Below, piece after piece: positions 22,707-23,233 of a stretch of 23,233 bases of DNA; positions within the stretch are counted from its first letter, which is position 1, and each line of letters opens with the position of its first letter. Both the position numbers and the translations under genes were made by a program. The DNA lies in contig JAZLJW010000168.1 in the NCBI GenBank assembly GCA_045597345.1, positions 1 to 23,233 of the forward strand. The letters are read 5' to 3'. Under the pieces are notes generated by a model. It was not told where the DNA came from, ran no database searches, and saw only the letters and a list, made by a program, of their open reading frames with translations. The DNA is from Treponema_I sp045597345. GTDB taxonomy: Bacteria > Spirochaetota > Spirochaetia > Treponematales > Treponemataceae.

Positions 22707-23233
22707 ATGACAGAAAGACGGAACCTACCAATCGGTATTCAGACATTTGAAGAGCTCATAACAAAAAATTGTATATATGTTGATAAAACTCAATTTATCC
22801 AAAATTTAACGAGCATCGGAAAACCATATTTTTTAAGCCGTCCGCGCCGTTTCGGGAAATCGCTTTTTCTTTCTACTTTGAAAAGCTATTTTGAAGGACG
22901 CAAAGATCTTTTTGAAGGGCTTGCAATCTCAAAGATAGAAACAGAATGGAAAAAGTATCCGGTTTTGTATTTTGATTTTAATGTTGGTGATTTTACAAAT
23001 GAAGAAAGGTTTTGTGATTCTTTGGATAAGAAACTTTCTGATTATGAAGAAAGGTATGGATTTAACGGAGCAAAGACTTTTGCTGACAGATTCAGCGATT
23101 TATTAAAAAAAGCTCATGCAAAAACGGGACTTCAAGCGGTTGTTCTTGTCGACGAATACGACAAGCCACTTTTGAACGCTATTGATGATGAAAAGCTTAT
23201 CGATGTTTTTAGAAAAAAGCTCAAGACATTTTA
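22707..23233 (+). CDS. AAA-ATPase-like protein (PF09820 type), N-terminal part, runs off the window
   Basis: The open frame from 22707 continues to the window end without a stop (about 175 residues seen). 'LPIGIQTFEELI' and 'CIYVDKTQFI' are the family start, followed by a Walker A-like 'LSRPRRFGKSLFLSTL' and a Walker B 'VVLVDEYDKPLL'. Full-length members have about 500-580 residues and end in a PD-(D/E)XK nuclease-like domain (DUF1703); that part is outside. Such genes occur in many copies in gut Bacteroidota and spirochaetes, with unknown role, possibly mobile or defence-related. An in-frame ATG at 22701 is possible but overlaps the promoter spacing. It diverges from the LRR-TIR-RyR operon. 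Confidence 0.88.
   Translation, partial: MTERRNLPIGIQTFEELITKNCIYVDKTQFIQNLTSIGKPYFLSRPRRFGKSLFLSTLKSYFEGRKDLFEGLAISKIETEWKKYPVLYFDFNVGDFTNEERFCDSLDKKLSDYEERYGFNGAKTFADRFSDLLKKAHAKTGLQAVVLVDEYDKPLLNAIDDEKLIDVFRKKLKTF

Overview
The window most likely comes from a host-associated spirochaete, probably a Treponema from gut, rumen or mouth. This is inferred from gene content: a clostripain-type lipoprotein, an RlpA/SPOR-like envelope protein with a Glu-rich linker, BspA-type LRRs, a 'PRRFGKS' AAA-ATPase of a family that expands in such genomes, and moderate to low GC. No rRNA or marker gene is present, so the genus is not proven. No tRNA, rRNA or CRISPR array was seen.

Layout. 1-139: the 3' end of an IS3-family (IS150-like) transposase and its right inverted repeat. 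141-330: a knot of direct and inverted repeats that runs into the stop codon of a C11 peptidase lipoprotein (minus strand, to 1526). 1617-4463: larB-larC-larE, three overlapping genes for the nickel-pincer nucleotide cofactor; no larA is in the window. 4499-5604: a promoter with a palindrome, a Cys-type glutathione peroxidase, a one-base-overlapping flavodoxin and a strong terminator. 5607-6440 (minus): a Sel1-repeat protein. 6515-8674 (minus): an exported protein of unknown function and an RlpA-like/SPOR protein. 8785-15212 (plus): five closely packed or overlapping genes, namely a CapD/FlaA1-type nucleotide-sugar dehydratase, a DegT/DnrJ sugar aminotransferase and a three-subunit xanthine-dehydrogenase-like complex whose large subunit has lost the usual molybdenum-site motifs.

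15256-22405 (minus) is the most unusual part. Three co-directional genes appear to form one operon: a cytoplasmic LRR protein with near-identical 69-bp repeats, a zinc-ribbon/TIR protein with about 26 YD-type repeats, and a membrane protein with Rossmann/RCK-like domains and a C-terminal RyR domain. The operon is preceded by a leader of about 200 nt containing a multi-branched structure closed by a 7-bp stem, followed directly by eight T residues next to the start region. I interpret it as a candidate immune or stress system: LRR and YD repeats sense, TIR produces an NAD-derived signal, and a RyR-gated membrane protein responds. A divergent AAA-ATPase/nuclease-family gene starts at 22707 and runs off the end.

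Regulation. Four promoters share the -10 hexamer TATACT. In two of them (larB and the AAA-ATPase) the ATG lies exactly where transcription should begin, which suggests leaderless mRNAs.
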